DNA of 64,000 nucleotides, taken from the NCBI GenBank assembly GCA_016703155.1, contig JADJCP010000004.1, positions 1 through 64,000 on the forward strand, written 5' to 3'. Source of the DNA: Hydrogenophilales bacterium (lineage in GTDB: Bacteria > Pseudomonadota > Gammaproteobacteria > Burkholderiales > Thiobacillaceae). A program made the position numbers and the translations under genes. The notes beneath the pieces are model-generated. The model was not told where the DNA came from, did not search any database, and worked only from the letters and a program-made list of their open reading frames with translations. Every line of letters starts with the position of its first letter. Position 1 is the first letter of the stretch. Shown piece after piece: positions 17,479-27,546 of this stretch.

Positions 17479-18483
17479 ATGTTCGATCTCGCCTCGTTTC
17501 CCAGGACACGCATGCGCCGTATGCGCCGCGACGATTTTTCCCGCCGTCTGATGCGTGAGCACGTCCTGACCGCCGCCGACCTGATCCTGCCGGTATTTGT
17601 CCTCGATGGCACGTCCAGGGTCGAAGATATCGCCTCGATGCCAGGCGTCCAGCGGATGACGCTTGATCATCTGTTTGGCATCGCGGAAGAGTGTCTGACA
17701 CTGGGGATTCCGGCGCTGGCCTTGTTCCCGGTGATCGAGCCGGCGCTGAAGTCCCTGGATGCGGCCGAGGCCTACAATCCAGCGGGCCTGGTGCCCAGAA
17801 CCGTGGCCGCGCTGAAGCAGCGTTTCCCCGAATTGGGGGTGATCACGGATATTGCCCTCGACCCCTACACCAGTCATGGTCAGGATGGCCTCATCGATGC
17901 CAGCGGCTATGTGCTTAACGACGAAACCATCGCCGTGCTCACCCGGCAGGCGGAATGCCACGCCCACGCCGGCGCTGACGTGGTCGCTCCGTCGGATATG
18001 ATGGACGGGCGTGTTCGGGCGATCCGCGAGGCTCTGGATACCTCGGGTCATATCCATACGCGCATCCTTGCCTACTCGGCGAAATATGCATCCAGTTATT
18101 ACGGGCCGTTCCGTGACGCCGTCGGCTCTGCCGCCAATCTGGGCGGCGGTAGCAAATACACCTACCAGATGGACCCCGCCAACAGCGATGAAGCCTTGTG
18201 GGAGGTCGGCATGGACCTGCAGGAGGGCGCGGATATGGTCATGGTCAAACCCGGCATGCCCTATCTGGACATTGTCCGCCGGGTCAAGGAAACCTTTCAG
18301 GCGCCGACCTTCGTGTATCAGGTCAGCGGCGAATACGCCATGCTCAAGGCGGCTGCCCAGCAAGGCTGGCTCGCGGAACGCGCCTGTGTGCTGGAAGCCT
18401 TGCTGGCGTTCAAGCGCGCCGGGGCCGACGGCGTCTTGACATATTTCGCCCGTGACGCGGCGCGCTGGCTTAAAGAAGGTTGA
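17479..18483 (+). CDS. hemB: Delta-aminolevulinic acid dehydratase (porphobilinogen synthase)
   Basis: 334 residues, the normal length. It condenses two 5-aminolevulinate molecules into porphobilinogen in haem synthesis. The Schiff-base lysines lie in LAYSAKYASSYYGPFR and in VMVKPGMPYLD. The metal-binding region of this sequence is DIALDPYTSHGQDG, without the three-cysteine zinc site, so it is the Mg-type enzyme. Also present is SDMMDGRV. Starts at MFDLASFPRTRMRRMRRDDF. It is haem-supply for the c-type cytochrome opposite, although they are separate transcripts. Confidence 0.96.
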   Translation: MFDLASFPRTRMRRMRRDDFSRRLMREHVLTAADLILPVFVLDGTSRVEDIASMPGVQRMTLDHLFGIAEECLTLGIPALALFPVIEPALKSLDAAEAYNPAGLVPRTVAALKQRFPELGVITDIALDPYTSHGQDGLIDASGYVLNDETIAVLTRQAECHAHAGADVVAPSDMMDGRVRAIREALDTSGHIHTRILAYSAKYASSYYGPFRDAVGSAANLGGGSKYTYQMDPANSDEALWEVGMDLQEGADMVMVKPGMPYLDIVRRVKETFQAPTFVYQVSGEYAMLKAAAQQGWLAERACVLEALLAFKRAGADGVLTYFARDAARWLKEG

Positions 18484-18489
18484 CCCTGA

Positions 18490-19227
18490 CTAGTTCTGGA
18501 ACAATCTGCGTTCCCGTTCGGAGCGCAGGATATAGCGTTGGATCTCGTTCTCGACATAGCCCGGCAGGCTGATGAATTGGCAGCCCAGGCGGTGTGACAG
18601 CACGCCGTTCTTCAGGGTGACGTCGAAGGTGGTGCGAATGCTCAGGCTCACCAGAAAGGTGCCGCTGTCGGGCAATTCCAGCCGGCAGCCGTGATATTCC
18701 TTGCCTGGCTCCAGGGGCACCCCCTGGCGGTACGACAGCACACCAATGCCGCCGACACTGATATCCACCACCATGGTTTCCACCAGAGTGTCTTCCGCCG
18801 GGATGAAGCACTTGATCGGTTTGAGTATCTGCGTGGCGAGACGGTAGTACTCGCGCCGCTGAAAGCGAATCACCTCGGTTGGGTAGGATGCCTTGAACGT
18901 CGGTTCATTGTCATGTACCACGCGCACGATGGCGGGGGTGCTGAACTGGATCTTGATCTGGTCCTGAGTCGTGGTGAACATCACCGATGTGCTGTCCAGG
19001 AGCGCCTGATTGACCCGCTCGTCGTTGCCGCAGCCCAGATAAAAGCTCCGCTTTGCCTTGTCCAGGGCGATGATCGAGGTCACCAGGAAATCTTGCAGGG
19101 TGTCGCTGTAAACCGTGACGAACCCCTTGCCCTCCATGATCGCCAGGATCAGGCGATCGATCTCGCTGGCGCTACGCACCTTGAAGCGTTCGATTTCCTC
19201 GGAAGATGACGTCTCGGGTATGGGCAT
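18490..19227 (-). CDS. YcgR-type flagellar brake protein with PilZ domain
   Basis: 245 residues. An N-terminal YcgR-like domain (about 15-120) is followed by a PilZ domain with the c-di-GMP-binding elements RFQRREYYRL (RxxxR) and DISVGGIG ([D/N]xSxxG). In enterobacteria such proteins bind c-di-GMP and slow the flagellar motor. No flagellar genes are visible here, so a role in twitching or another surface process is equally possible. It is a plausible receptor for the second messenger made by the cyclases at 2-10 kb. Convergent with hemB, only six bases apart. Confidence 0.88.
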   Translation of the reverse strand: MPIPETSSSEEIERFKVRSASEIDRLILAIMEGKGFVTVYSDTLQDFLVTSIIALDKAKRSFYLGCGNDERVNQALLDSTSVMFTTTQDQIKIQFSTPAIVRVVHDNEPTFKASYPTEVIRFQRREYYRLATQILKPIKCFIPAEDTLVETMVVDISVGGIGVLSYRQGVPLEPGKEYHGCRLELPDSGTFLVSLSIRTTFDVTLKNGVLSHRLGCQFISLPGYVENEIQRYILRSERERRLFQN

Positions 19228-19273
19228 GGTCGGCCTGCGGCCAGCTATCGCTTATGAACGGATTCCATTCATG

Positions 19274-19882
19274 CTAGCCGTTTTTATCCTCGACTGTCAC
19301 GGCGTCGCTTTCCAGGACTAATTTTTCCAGTTGTCCCCGCGTCAGGCGCGAGGGCATGTCCTGTTTGCCGCGACGTGCCTGGTGTTGCGCGTGCTCGGGC
19401 ATGATCCTGACGACGACGTCGGCCGGCTCGGCGTACAGCAGAAAAACGGCGTGTCCACCCCGATCGCTGCTCTCATAGGCGATACCTTCCTTCAGCAGGA
19501 ATTGCTCGAAGCTTTTCGTCGCATCCAGATAGAGATCGAACTCGATATCGGAATGGCGCGAGATCGCTCCATTGGCGACGCCCCCAACCAGCAAGAGCGG
19601 GAAGGCCTGGAGGTCGATCATCGCCTCCAGTGCCTGGCGTCGAAGCGCCATGAGTTCGGCCTGCTGCGCATCGGGCTCGTACAAGGCGCGATATTCACGC
19701 AGGGCGGCGTCGACCTCTTCGTTGCCGGGCATGGCTTGCCCCGCGGACAGGCCGAGTTGGCGCAAGGCCTTGCGCTTCGCCAAGGCGTAGTCGCGGATGC
19801 CATGTTCGGCCATCAACTGGGCGGCAAGCTGGGCGATGCGCGTCTTGGTGCTGTCATGGAGTCCGGGTACGCGTTCCATCAT
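19274..19882 (-). CDS. Nucleotidyltransferase-like protein downstream of mrcA
   Basis: 202 residues. A helical N-terminal region is followed by a small nucleotidyltransferase-fold core: VGGVANGAISRHSDIEFDLYLD shows a GG-x-DxD-like arrangement (short of a textbook GS motif). No signal peptide or membrane segment. Its ATG overlaps the mrcA stop (ATGA, 19879-19882), so the two are co-translated. The same small gene often follows ponA/mrcA in betaproteobacteria, but I know of no assigned function. The enzyme call rests only on the fold-like motif. Confidence 0.6.
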   Translation of the reverse strand: MMERVPGLHDSTKTRIAQLAAQLMAEHGIRDYALAKRKALRQLGLSAGQAMPGNEEVDAALREYRALYEPDAQQAELMALRRQALEAMIDLQAFPLLLVGGVANGAISRHSDIEFDLYLDATKSFEQFLLKEGIAYESSDRGGHAVFLLYAEPADVVVRIMPEHAQHQARRGKQDMPSRLTRGQLEKLVLESDAVTVEDKNG

Positions 19883-22160
19883 AGTCCCCAGATCAGATCC
19901 CGGTTATCGGTGCTGGCGGCGACTGGCGCGAACTCATCGTAGAAATACTCGGCGCGTCCGCCTTCGGCGATGCGCGCACCCGTGGCCGGGTCGACATTCT
20001 GGACGGTAATGCCGCCAGGCATCGGAAAACCCTGGTCGGGGAAAGACCTTAGCGCGGTTGACATGTAGTGCATCCAGATGGGCAGCGCCGTGGTGCCACC
20101 GGTTTCACCCGGACCCAGCGGCTTGGGCTGGTCGTAGCCCATCCAGGCGACCGCGACGCGGTTCGGGCTGTAGCCGGCGAACCAGGCATCGCGATGATCG
20201 TTGGTGGTGCCGGTCTTGCCGGCGATGTCGCCACGCCCGAGCCGATTGGCCGCCGCCGCCGTGCCCCGACGCACCACATCCTGCATGAGTGTGGTCATGA
20301 TGAAGGCATTGCGGCTATCGAGGACGGGCTCAAGGGCCTGAGGCTGGAAGGTCTCCAGCACCTTGCCATCCTTGTCGGTGACGCGCACCAGGTAATGCGA
20401 CTTGATGCGCATGCCCTGATTGGCGAACACGGCATACCCCATGGCGAGTTGCAACGGTGTGACCTCGCCGACACCCAGAGCGAGCGTGAGGTAGGGGTGA
20501 ATGCGTTCGGGTGTGAAGCCGAAAATGAGCGAATGTTGCCTTGCCTGGCCGACCCCGGTGGCTTGCAGGACGCGGATCGACACCAGGTTTTTCGAATGCG
20601 TCAGGGCGTTGCGGACGGTCGTCGGACCAGACATGGTGCCGTCATAGTTCTTCGGTTCCCAGGCTTCGCCGCCGGCATCCTCCGCGCTTAGGCTGATCGG
20701 CGCATCATCGAATACGGTCGCGGGGGTAATGCCGGTCTCGAGGGCCGCCGAGTAGATGAAGGGTTTGAATGAAGAGCCGGGCTGGCGCCAGGCCTGGGTG
20801 ATATGGTTGAACTGATTTCGTGAAAAGCTGAATCCCCAACCAGGGGCGCTGATCGCTCCATTCTTCGGGAAAGCGCGATCAAGCCAGCCTCCACCTGAGG
20901 CAGATAAGTAAGCTGCCAGGGCTGGCCGGAGGCGAGCCGATAGACACGGATCACGGAGCCGGGACGCAGTCGCTGGGACTGCGCCAGCTTGGCATCCAGA
21001 TACCGTGCCGCGAATTTAAGTTCGCTGGCGCCGAGTTCGATGTCATCGCCGTTTCTGAGACGGGCCCGAAGCCGATCCTTACCGATCGTCGTCACCACCG
21101 CCGGGAGTAAACCATTGATCTCGGGGCGATCCATCAGGGCCGCATCGATGGCCTTGGAGGCCTCTTCGGCGCTTGGCGGCAGGGCAATCCACGCTTCCGG
21201 GCCGGCGTAGCCATGCCGGCGATTGTAGGCCACCACCCCGAGCCGCACGCCTTCGACCGCCGCCTTTTGTTCGGCGGCCCGGAGCGTCGTGTAGACCTTC
21301 ATGCCGCTGACATAGGCCTGTTCACCATAACGTTGCAGTGCATATTGCCGGGCCATTTCGGCGATATGGTCGGCATTCAGGTCGGCACTGGCGGATGAGT
21401 AGCGAATCGGTAGTTTTTTCGCGGAAGCCTCGGTGTATTGTGCCGCGCTGATGTGTCCCAGTTCACGCATCCGGCGCAGGACATAAAGCTGTCGTGTTTT
21501 GGCCCGGGCCGGATTCACCACCGGGTTGTAAGCGGAGGGCGCCTTCGGCAGGCCAGCCAACATGGCGGCCTCGGCCAGGTCGATCTTGGCCAGGGGTTTG
21601 CCGAAATAGATTTGCGAGGCCGCGGCGAAACCGTAGGCACGTTGCCCGAGGTAGATGTGGTTGATGTACAGCTCGAGAATCTGATCCTTGCTCAGGCTGT
21701 GTTCTATCTTCAGGGCGAGAAGTGCCTCGTTGAGCTTGCGCCGGATGGTCTTTTCCGAGCTCAGGAAAAAATTACGCGCGACTTGCATGGTGATGGTCGA
21801 GGCGCCTTCCTTGGCGCTGCCTGACAGCAAATTGGCGACCGCGGCGCGGGCGATCCCGAGCGTGTCGACGCCGCCGTGCTCGTAAAAGCGGTCGTCCTCG
21901 GCGGCGAGGATGGCCTGCTTGAGCACCGGCGGGGTATCCTGGATACGTACCACGGCACGCCGTTCTTCGCCGAATTCGCTGATCAGCACCCCGTCCTCGG
22001 TATAAATGCGCAAGGGCATCTTCGGCCGATAATCGGTCAAGGCCTCCAGGCTGGGCAGCGAAGGGTAGATCAGCGCTGTCGCCAAGCCGGCGACAGCCAC
22101 CGCGACGACCAGCATGCCGAGGACAATCGCCAACACATAGTGCCACCACCGGCTGAGCAA
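19879..22160 (-). CDS. mrcA: Penicillin-binding protein 1A (frameshifted in the transpeptidase domain)
   Basis: About 760 residues after correction. Class A PBP: one N-terminal membrane helix (8-30), a GT51 glycosyltransferase domain (AAEDDRFYEHGGVD, TMQVARNFFLS, GQRAYGFAAASQIYFGKPL), an OB-like linker and the transpeptidase domain (SxxK region GSSFKPF, then SKN in THSKNLVSIRVL, and GKTGTTND). The frame breaks near 20867 (CCC run one short) and is confused again by runs at 20843-20846 and 20834-20837. Around these the sequence reads ALSPKNGAI, then FSFSRNQFNHITQAWRQPG in alternating frames. Several compensating one-base errors in an essential domain point to sequencing error. Divergent from the pilM operon, as in many proteobacteria. 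Confidence 0.85.
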
Positions 22161-22284
22161 TTAGGTCTCCTCTTGACGCTGTTCGGCGAGGTCGGAATGG
22201 ATGGGCATTATGGTCGGTGGTATCGTTGAGATCGTGCGAAACCGGATAAACGGCTGTCGGCAAGACTTAATCGCTGCAAAAAAG

Positions 22285-22376
22285 TTGCAAAAAAAAACCT
22301 GATATTGCTAGGATTTGTGTGCATACTTCTTAAAAAAGCACCTTAACCTAACCTCGTTAGGATTGCCTCGTTAGGA
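22285..22376 (+). promoter_or_regulatory. Promoter and repeat-containing leader of pilMNOPQ
   Basis: TTGCAA (22285) and TGCTAGGAT (extended -10, TAGGAT at 22309) are separated by 18 bp, a plausible sigma-70 promoter. Downstream, CCTAAC-ctc-GTTAGG (22347-22361) is a perfect palindrome overlapping an 11-bp direct repeat CCTCGTTAGGA (22352 and 22366, 14-bp period). Both lie between the promoter and the pilM start, where an operator or leader hairpin could act. No regulator can be named. Confidence 0.45.
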
Positions 22377-22393
22377 CGCACGAAAGGACTGCA

Positions 22394-23469
22394 TTGCAAC
22401 TCAGTTTTCTGGGCCAGAGGTCAAAACCGCTGATTGGCGTCGATATTAGCGCATCAGCCGTGAAAATGCTTGAGCTCGCCGACGGCGGCAGCGGCGCCCT
22501 GCGTGTCGAACGTTATGCCGTGACACACCTGCCCAAAGACACCATCGTCGACGGCACGATTGCCAAGCCGGAGGCGGTCGTCGAGGCTTTGCGAGAGACT
22601 TGGAAGGCTCTCGACACGCGTACCCGCGATGTGGTGCTGGCCTTGCCCGCCTCGGCGGTCACCGCGAAAAAATCATCCTGCCTCAGGAAACCACCGAGGC
22701 CGACATCGAAACCCAGGCCATCACCGAGGCGAACCAGATCGTCTCGTTCCCGATCGAGGATGTCAGCCTCGATTTTCAGGTGCTCGGGCCGACGCAGAAG
22801 AATCCTCAGGACAATGAGGTGCTGGTCGTCGTGTCGCGCAAGGATCGAATCGAAGAGCGTGTCGCCGCCGCCGAAGCGGCCGGGCTGAAAACCGCGATCG
22901 TTGATGTCGATACGTATGCCACGCTGCGCGCCTACGAACAGATCACCTTCCAGTTGCCGGAAGACGGCCGCAACCAGACGGTCGCCATCATCGATATTGG
23001 TGCCACCACGACCCACGTCAACATCCTGCATGACAACCTGCCGGTGTATCAACGCGAGCACCCGTTCGGCGGCCAGATCCTGACGCAGGAGATCAGCCGG
23101 CGCTTCGACCTGCCCACGGAAGAAGCCGAGGATGCCAAACGCAAGGGATTGCTGCCGGAAAGTTACGAGTCCGAGGTGTTGCGACCGTTCCTGGACGCCG
23201 TTTCGGTGGAAATCCAGCGCGCCCTGCAGTTTTTCTTTTCATCGACGCCCTACCAGTCTGTCGACCATATTCTCCTGGCCGGTGGCTGTGCCTCGATCCC
23301 CAGTCTGGACGAAGTCGTGTTCAGCAAGATGCAGACCAGCACGCTCCTGGCGAATCCATTCTCGAAGATGGCCATATCCAGCCGGGTCAAGGCCAGGCAA
23401 CTGGCGGCCGACGCGCCCGCGCTGTTCGTGGTCTGCGGCCTGGCTTTACGGAGGTTTGATCCGGAATGA
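22394..23469 (+). CDS. pilM: Type IV pilus inner-membrane platform protein PilM (one-base shift)
   Basis: 358 residues after correction. Actin-like cytoplasmic ATPase that binds the N-terminus of PilN. It starts at TTG (22394) with AAAGGA six bases upstream, reading QLSFLGQRSKPLIGVDISAS. The A run at 22667-22672 lacks one base: restored, VTAKKIILPQETTEADIETQ follows. Nucleotide-binding elements are GVDISASAVK, the IIDIGATTTH loop and LLAGGCASIP. Its end overlaps pilN by 4 bp (ATGA). The first gene of pilMNOPQ, it is probably intact in the organism. Confidence 0.88.
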
Positions 23470-24055
23470 CCGCGATTCGCGTCAATCTCCTGCCGCATCG
23501 GCAGATCAAACGTGCCCAGCAGCAGAAGACCATGCTTGCGTTGCTGGCCTTTGTCGCCCTGGCGGGTCTGGCAACGGTGGTGCTCGGCCACTTCATCATC
23601 GCCGGGATGACGGACAACCAGACACGGCGCAATGCCTTCCTCAAGGACGAGATCGCCAAACTGGATCTGCAGATCAAGGAAATCGCCGAGCTGAAAAAGA
23701 AGACCGAAGATCTCGTCGAGCGGAAGAACGTCGTCGAGTCACTGCAATCGAACCGCGCCGAACTCGTGCATTTGTTCGACGAAATCGCCCGACGTCTGCC
23801 GGATGGGGTCTATCTGAAAAGCCTGAAGCAAACGGGCGGGACGGTAGCCTTGCTGGGGTATGCGCAATCGAGTGCCCGGGTTTCCACCTTGATGCGCAAT
23901 CTGGATGATTCCGAATGGTTCTCGGCGCCCCGTCTGATCGAGGTGAAATCAGCCTCGCAAGGCGGCTTGCGCGTCCATGAGTTCACCCTGGAAGTCCAGC
24001 ATGGCGCCCCGCAGGCCCCGCCGACGCCGACAAGAAAACGGACAAGAAGGCCTGA
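23466..24055 (+). CDS. pilN: Type IV pilus assembly protein PilN
   Basis: 196 residues after correction. Inner-membrane protein with a short cytoplasmic PilM-binding tail (TAIRVNLLPHRQIKRAQQQK, including the conserved NLLP), one membrane helix (about 22-44), a coiled coil and a periplasmic ferredoxin-like fold (LPDGVYLKSLKQTGGTVALLGYA). A C run at 24016-24019 is probably one base short. Correcting it turns the odd Pro/Arg-rich tail into a Lys/Asp-rich tail ending at the TGA at 24053, just before pilO. Partner of PilO in the alignment complex. Confidence 0.88.
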
Positions 24056-24060
24056 TCACC

Positions 24061-24681
24061 ATGGAACTGTCCGATCTCAATAATCTCGACATAAAGAACG
24101 TTTCCCAGGCGCCGGTCGGGGTCAAGGCGCTGCTCCTGGCCGTCCTGCTGATCGCCATTGTGGCCCTGGGCTACTATCTCGACTGGTCGGATGGCATGAA
24201 GGGGCTCGAAGCGGCGCGCACCGAAGAGCAATCGCTGCGCGAGACGTTCAGCACCAAAAAACGTCAGGCCATCAACTATGAGGCGTACAAGGCGCGCTAC
24301 AAGGAAACCGAGCAAGGTCTCGCCGCCATGGTTCGGCAATTACCCAACAAGTCCGAAATCGATGCCTTGCTGACCGACGTCAACCAGGCCGGGGTCAGCC
24401 GGGGCCTGGAGTTCGATCTGTTCAAGCCCGAAGCCGAAGTCTTCGCTGATTTCTATGCCACATTGCCGGTCACCATCAAGGTCAATGGCGGCTATCACGA
24501 CCTCGCCCACTTCGCCAGCGATGTCGCCAAGCTGCCCCGGATCGTCACCATTCACGACATCAATCTGGCGCCCGCCACCAACGGCCGCCTCAACATGGAC
24601 GCCAGTATCCGCACCTACCGTTACCTCGATGAGAACGAGTTGGCCGCCGTCAAGAACAAGGCCAAGGAGGAGAAGAAATGA
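24061..24681 (+). CDS. pilO: Type IV pilus assembly protein PilO
   Basis: 206 residues from the ATG at 24061 (MELSDLNNLDIKNVSQAPVG). One membrane helix (about 20-40), then coiled coil (LEAARTEEQSLRETFSTKK) and a periplasmic domain with the family's QLPNKSEIDALLTDVNQAG and PVTIKVNGGYHDLAHFASDV blocks. It forms a heterodimer with PilN and links the platform to PilP. Overlaps pilP by 4 bp. Confidence 0.93.
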   Translation: MELSDLNNLDIKNVSQAPVGVKALLLAVLLIAIVALGYYLDWSDGMKGLEAARTEEQSLRETFSTKKRQAINYEAYKARYKETEQGLAAMVRQLPNKSEIDALLTDVNQAGVSRGLEFDLFKPEAEVFADFYATLPVTIKVNGGYHDLAHFASDVAKLPRIVTIHDINLAPATNGRLNMDASIRTYRYLDENELAAVKNKAKEEKK

Positions 24682-25214
24682 GGTACCTCCCCGCCGCCCT
24701 GATCTCCGGCGCGCTGCTGCTCTCGGGGTGCGGCTCGAGCGAATTCGACGATCTGCGCCAGTTCATGGATGAGGCCGCCAAGCAGCCAGCCCCCAAGCTC
24801 GAACCCCTGCCTTCGGTCGTCCCGCCGGCGACATTCGAATATCAGGAAGAAAATCTGCAAGATCCCTTCAAGCAGCGCAGCCTGCGGCCCGAAGCCGGCA
24901 AGGACGGCTTCATTCCCGATCTCAGCAAGCGCACCGGCCCCTTTGTCGAATTCCCGCTCGATGCCCTGCGGATGGTCGGTGTCATGCGCAAGAACAAGCG
25001 CGTCAATGCCGTCATCCGGCTGCCCGACGGCAGACTCATGCTCGCCAAGGTGGGCGATCCGATCGGCCATAACTTCGGCGTCATCAGCGCCATCAACGAA
25101 ACCGAACTGGAGATCAAGGAAGTCACGCTCGACAGTTCCGGCAATTGGGCTCGATCCCAGGCCATCTTGTCCCTTCAGGATTCATCCGCCCCGTCAGGGG
25201 CCCCCAGCAAGTAG
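24678..25214 (+). CDS. pilP: Type IV pilus lipoprotein PilP
   Basis: 178 residues. Lipoprotein signal with lipobox LLSGC (acylated Cys18), a flexible Pro-rich stretch that binds PilNO, then the compact C-terminal HR domain (FPLDALRMVGVM, RLPDGRLMLAKVGDPIG.NFG) that contacts the secretin PilQ. Nine bases upstream of pilQ. Confidence 0.93.
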   Translation: MRYLPAALISGALLLSGCGSSEFDDLRQFMDEAAKQPAPKLEPLPSVVPPATFEYQEENLQDPFKQRSLRPEAGKDGFIPDLSKRTGPFVEFPLDALRMVGVMRKNKRVNAVIRLPDGRLMLAKVGDPIGHNFGVISAINETELEIKEVTLDSSGNWARSQAILSLQDSSAPSGAPSK

Positions 25215-25223
25215 AGGCGCACC

Positions 25224-27476
25224 ATGCTGCAATCGCTGAAACCAAATTTCACCACGCTGCTCGGCGGGCTGATGCTCACCTTCCTGCTTGGCCTGCCGGC
25301 CTGGGCAGGCAACGGCCTCACGGCGATGGACGTCAGCACCGGCCAGAACGACAGCCAGATCGTCAAACTCACCTTCACCGAAGGATTGGGCGCCTTGCCG
25401 ATGCATTTCTCCACGGCCAACCCGCATCGCATCGTTCTCGACTTTCCGGGTACCGACAACCTTATGGGTGAACGCGCCGCCGGGGCCATCAACAGTGGCG
25501 TAGTGGGCACCTACCGGGTCGTCAAGGCCAACGACCGCACCCGGGTCGTCATCAATCTGGCCGGTCCCGGCACGTACGACTTGCGCAAGGAAGGCAAGCT
25601 CCTGTTCGTCGCGGTCCAGGGCGCCGCGAAAAGCGCGGCAGGCAGCGCGCCCCTGCCCGCCAGCTTCGCGCCGCAGGAAGCGAAGCAAGCGCACAGCATC
25701 CGGAATATCGATTTCCGCCGGGGTGAAAACGGCGCCGGGCGGGTCGAAGTCACCTTGTCCGACCCCAGCGTCGGCATCGACATCAAGCCCAAGGGCCAGG
25801 CGATCCAGGTCGATTTCCTGAATACCAGTCTGCCGGAGGCATTGCAGCGCCGCCTCGATGTCAGTGAATTCGCCACGCCGACGCAGATCATCGAGACCGT
25901 CGCGCAGGGCAAGATCACCCGCATGACCATCCGCCCGAAGGGCAAATGGGACTACTCCGCCTACCAGACCGGACGGCAATTCATTATCGAGGTCGCCTCG
26001 CTGGAACCGGGCAGCGGACGCCAGGCCGAACATGCCGCCTACACCGGCGAAAAGCTTTCGCTCGATTTCCAGGGGCAGGACGTGCGTGCCGTGCTCAAGG
26101 TCATCGCCGACTTCACCGGCTTGAACATCATCGCCGCCGATTCCGTCAGCGGCAACGTTACCTTGCGGCTGAAGGACGTGCCCTGGGATCAGGCGCTGGA
26201 CCTCGTGCTGCGCACCAAGGGGATGGACAAACGGGTTTCCGGTAATGTCATCTGGGTCGCGCCGCGCGATGAACTCGTCGCCAAGGAACGTCAGGAACTC
26301 GAAGCCAAGAAGAGCGCCGAGGATATCGAAGTACTCGTTACGCGTACCTATCGCTTGAACTACGTTCGCGCCGACGAGGCCATGATCGTGATTTCCGGCG
26401 GCTCGCGCTTTGGCACCAGCCTGGACGAAACGGCGAGCTGTTCGCCGAGCGCCGAAGGCATCAAATCGGCGGCGAGTTCCGGCGCCAACACCAGCAACAC
26501 CCAGAGCACCACGACCACGCAAGGGGGCGGCGAATCGAGCCGGACAACCAACTATGCCTCCAACAGGGTACTGACCCCGAGAGGCGCGGCCTCCTACGAC
26601 CTCACCACGAACAGCCTGATCATTACCGACATACTTCAGCGTCATGCCGCCGTCGAAGAAGTCTTGCGCGGTATCGATGTACCGACCAAACAGGTCTTGA
26701 TCGAAGCGCGCGTGGTTCTTGCGGACGATGTCTTCGGCCGCACTCTGGGTGCGCGTCTGGGGGTACAAGGCCAGGGTTTCAAGGGCAACACGCTCTACGG
26801 TACGGCGAATACCATGGAAAACTCCGCTGTCGCGGCGACCAGCGCGAGCGTGCGCGACGCCGAAATATTTGGCGGCAGCCCCAACGTCGATCTCGGCACG
26901 GGCATGTTCGGTGTCGGCAATGCGCCCTCCATCGGCTTTACCATCCTGAACGCGGCTACGGGCGTGGCGCTCGGCCTGGAACTCCAGGCTCTGGAAGCCG
27001 ACAAGCGCGGCAAGATCATTTCCAACCCGCGCGTGGTGACCGCCAACCTGCGCCCGGCCGTGATTCTGCAGGGCCGCCAGATTCCCTATCAAACTGTCAG
27101 CGCGGACGGCACCAACACCCAGTTCGGTGATGCCCTGTTGTGCCTGCTGGTTTCGCCCCAGGTACTGAATAACGACGAAGTGATCCTCAATGTCGAGGTC
27201 ACCAAGGATGCTCAGGGCGACAACACCTCCGCCGGCCCGGCCATCAATGTGAAACGTCTGAAAACCCAGGTCCGTGTAAAGAACGGCGAGACCGCGGTGC
27301 TGGGCGGCATCTTCGAGCAGACCCTGCGCAACGACACCAACAAGGTGCCTCTGCTCGGAGATATTCCCCTCCTGGGACACTTGTTCCGTAACAACAACCG
27401 GGTAGACGACAAGAGCGAGATGCTGGTATTTCTGACGCCGCGTCTACTTGGCGAAGGCGTACCTGTCGGTCGTTGA
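25224..27476 (+). CDS. pilQ: Type IV pilus secretin PilQ
   Basis: 750 residues. A signal peptide (cleaved after PAWA) precedes two AMIN domains (about 35-140 and 165-270), an N0/STN domain (KLSLDFQGQDVRAVLKVIAD), an N1 secretin domain (VTRTYRLNYVRADEAMIVI), a Ser/Thr-rich disordered insertion of about 45 residues (near 410-450), and the secretin core (SLIITDI, VPTKQVLIEARVV, GRQIPYQTVS, GGIFEQTLRNDTNKVPLLGDIPLLGHLF). Ends FLTPRLLGEG. Outer-membrane multimer through which the pilus leaves. No break was seen. Unlike the common order, aroK-aroB do not follow. Confidence 0.96.
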   Translation: MLQSLKPNFTTLLGGLMLTFLLGLPAWAGNGLTAMDVSTGQNDSQIVKLTFTEGLGALPMHFSTANPHRIVLDFPGTDNLMGERAAGAINSGVVGTYRVVKANDRTRVVINLAGPGTYDLRKEGKLLFVAVQGAAKSAAGSAPLPASFAPQEAKQAHSIRNIDFRRGENGAGRVEVTLSDPSVGIDIKPKGQAIQVDFLNTSLPEALQRRLDVSEFATPTQIIETVAQGKITRMTIRPKGKWDYSAYQTGRQFIIEVASLEPGSGRQAEHAAYTGEKLSLDFQGQDVRAVLKVIADFTGLNIIAADSVSGNVTLRLKDVPWDQALDLVLRTKGMDKRVSGNVIWVAPRDELVAKERQELEAKKSAEDIEVLVTRTYRLNYVRADEAMIVISGGSRFGTSLDETASCSPSAEGIKSAASSGANTSNTQSTTTTQGGGESSRTTNYASNRVLTPRGAASYDLTTNSLIITDILQRHAAVEEVLRGIDVPTKQVLIEARVVLADDVFGRTLGARLGVQGQGFKGNTLYGTANTMENSAVAATSASVRDAEIFGGSPNVDLGTGMFGVGNAPSIGFTILNAATGVALGLELQALEADKRGKIISNPRVVTANLRPAVILQGRQIPYQTVSADGTNTQFGDALLCLLVSPQVLNNDEVILNVEVTKDAQGDNTSAGPAINVKRLKTQVRVKNGETAVLGGIFEQTLRNDTNKVPLLGDIPLLGHLFRNNNRVDDKSEMLVFLTPRLLGEGVPVGR

Positions 27477-27546
27477 ATCGCCCGCCGTAGACGTTGGATC
27501 ATCAAGCGAGCCCCTTTTGGGGCTTGGCGACACAAGGAGATGGAAA

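Noticed and set aside
25194..27380. 728-codon minus-strand open frame opposite pilQ
   Set aside because: Shadow of pilQ caused by high G+C: it is His/Gly/Asp/Arg-rich, has no family features, and pilQ is certain on the other strand.
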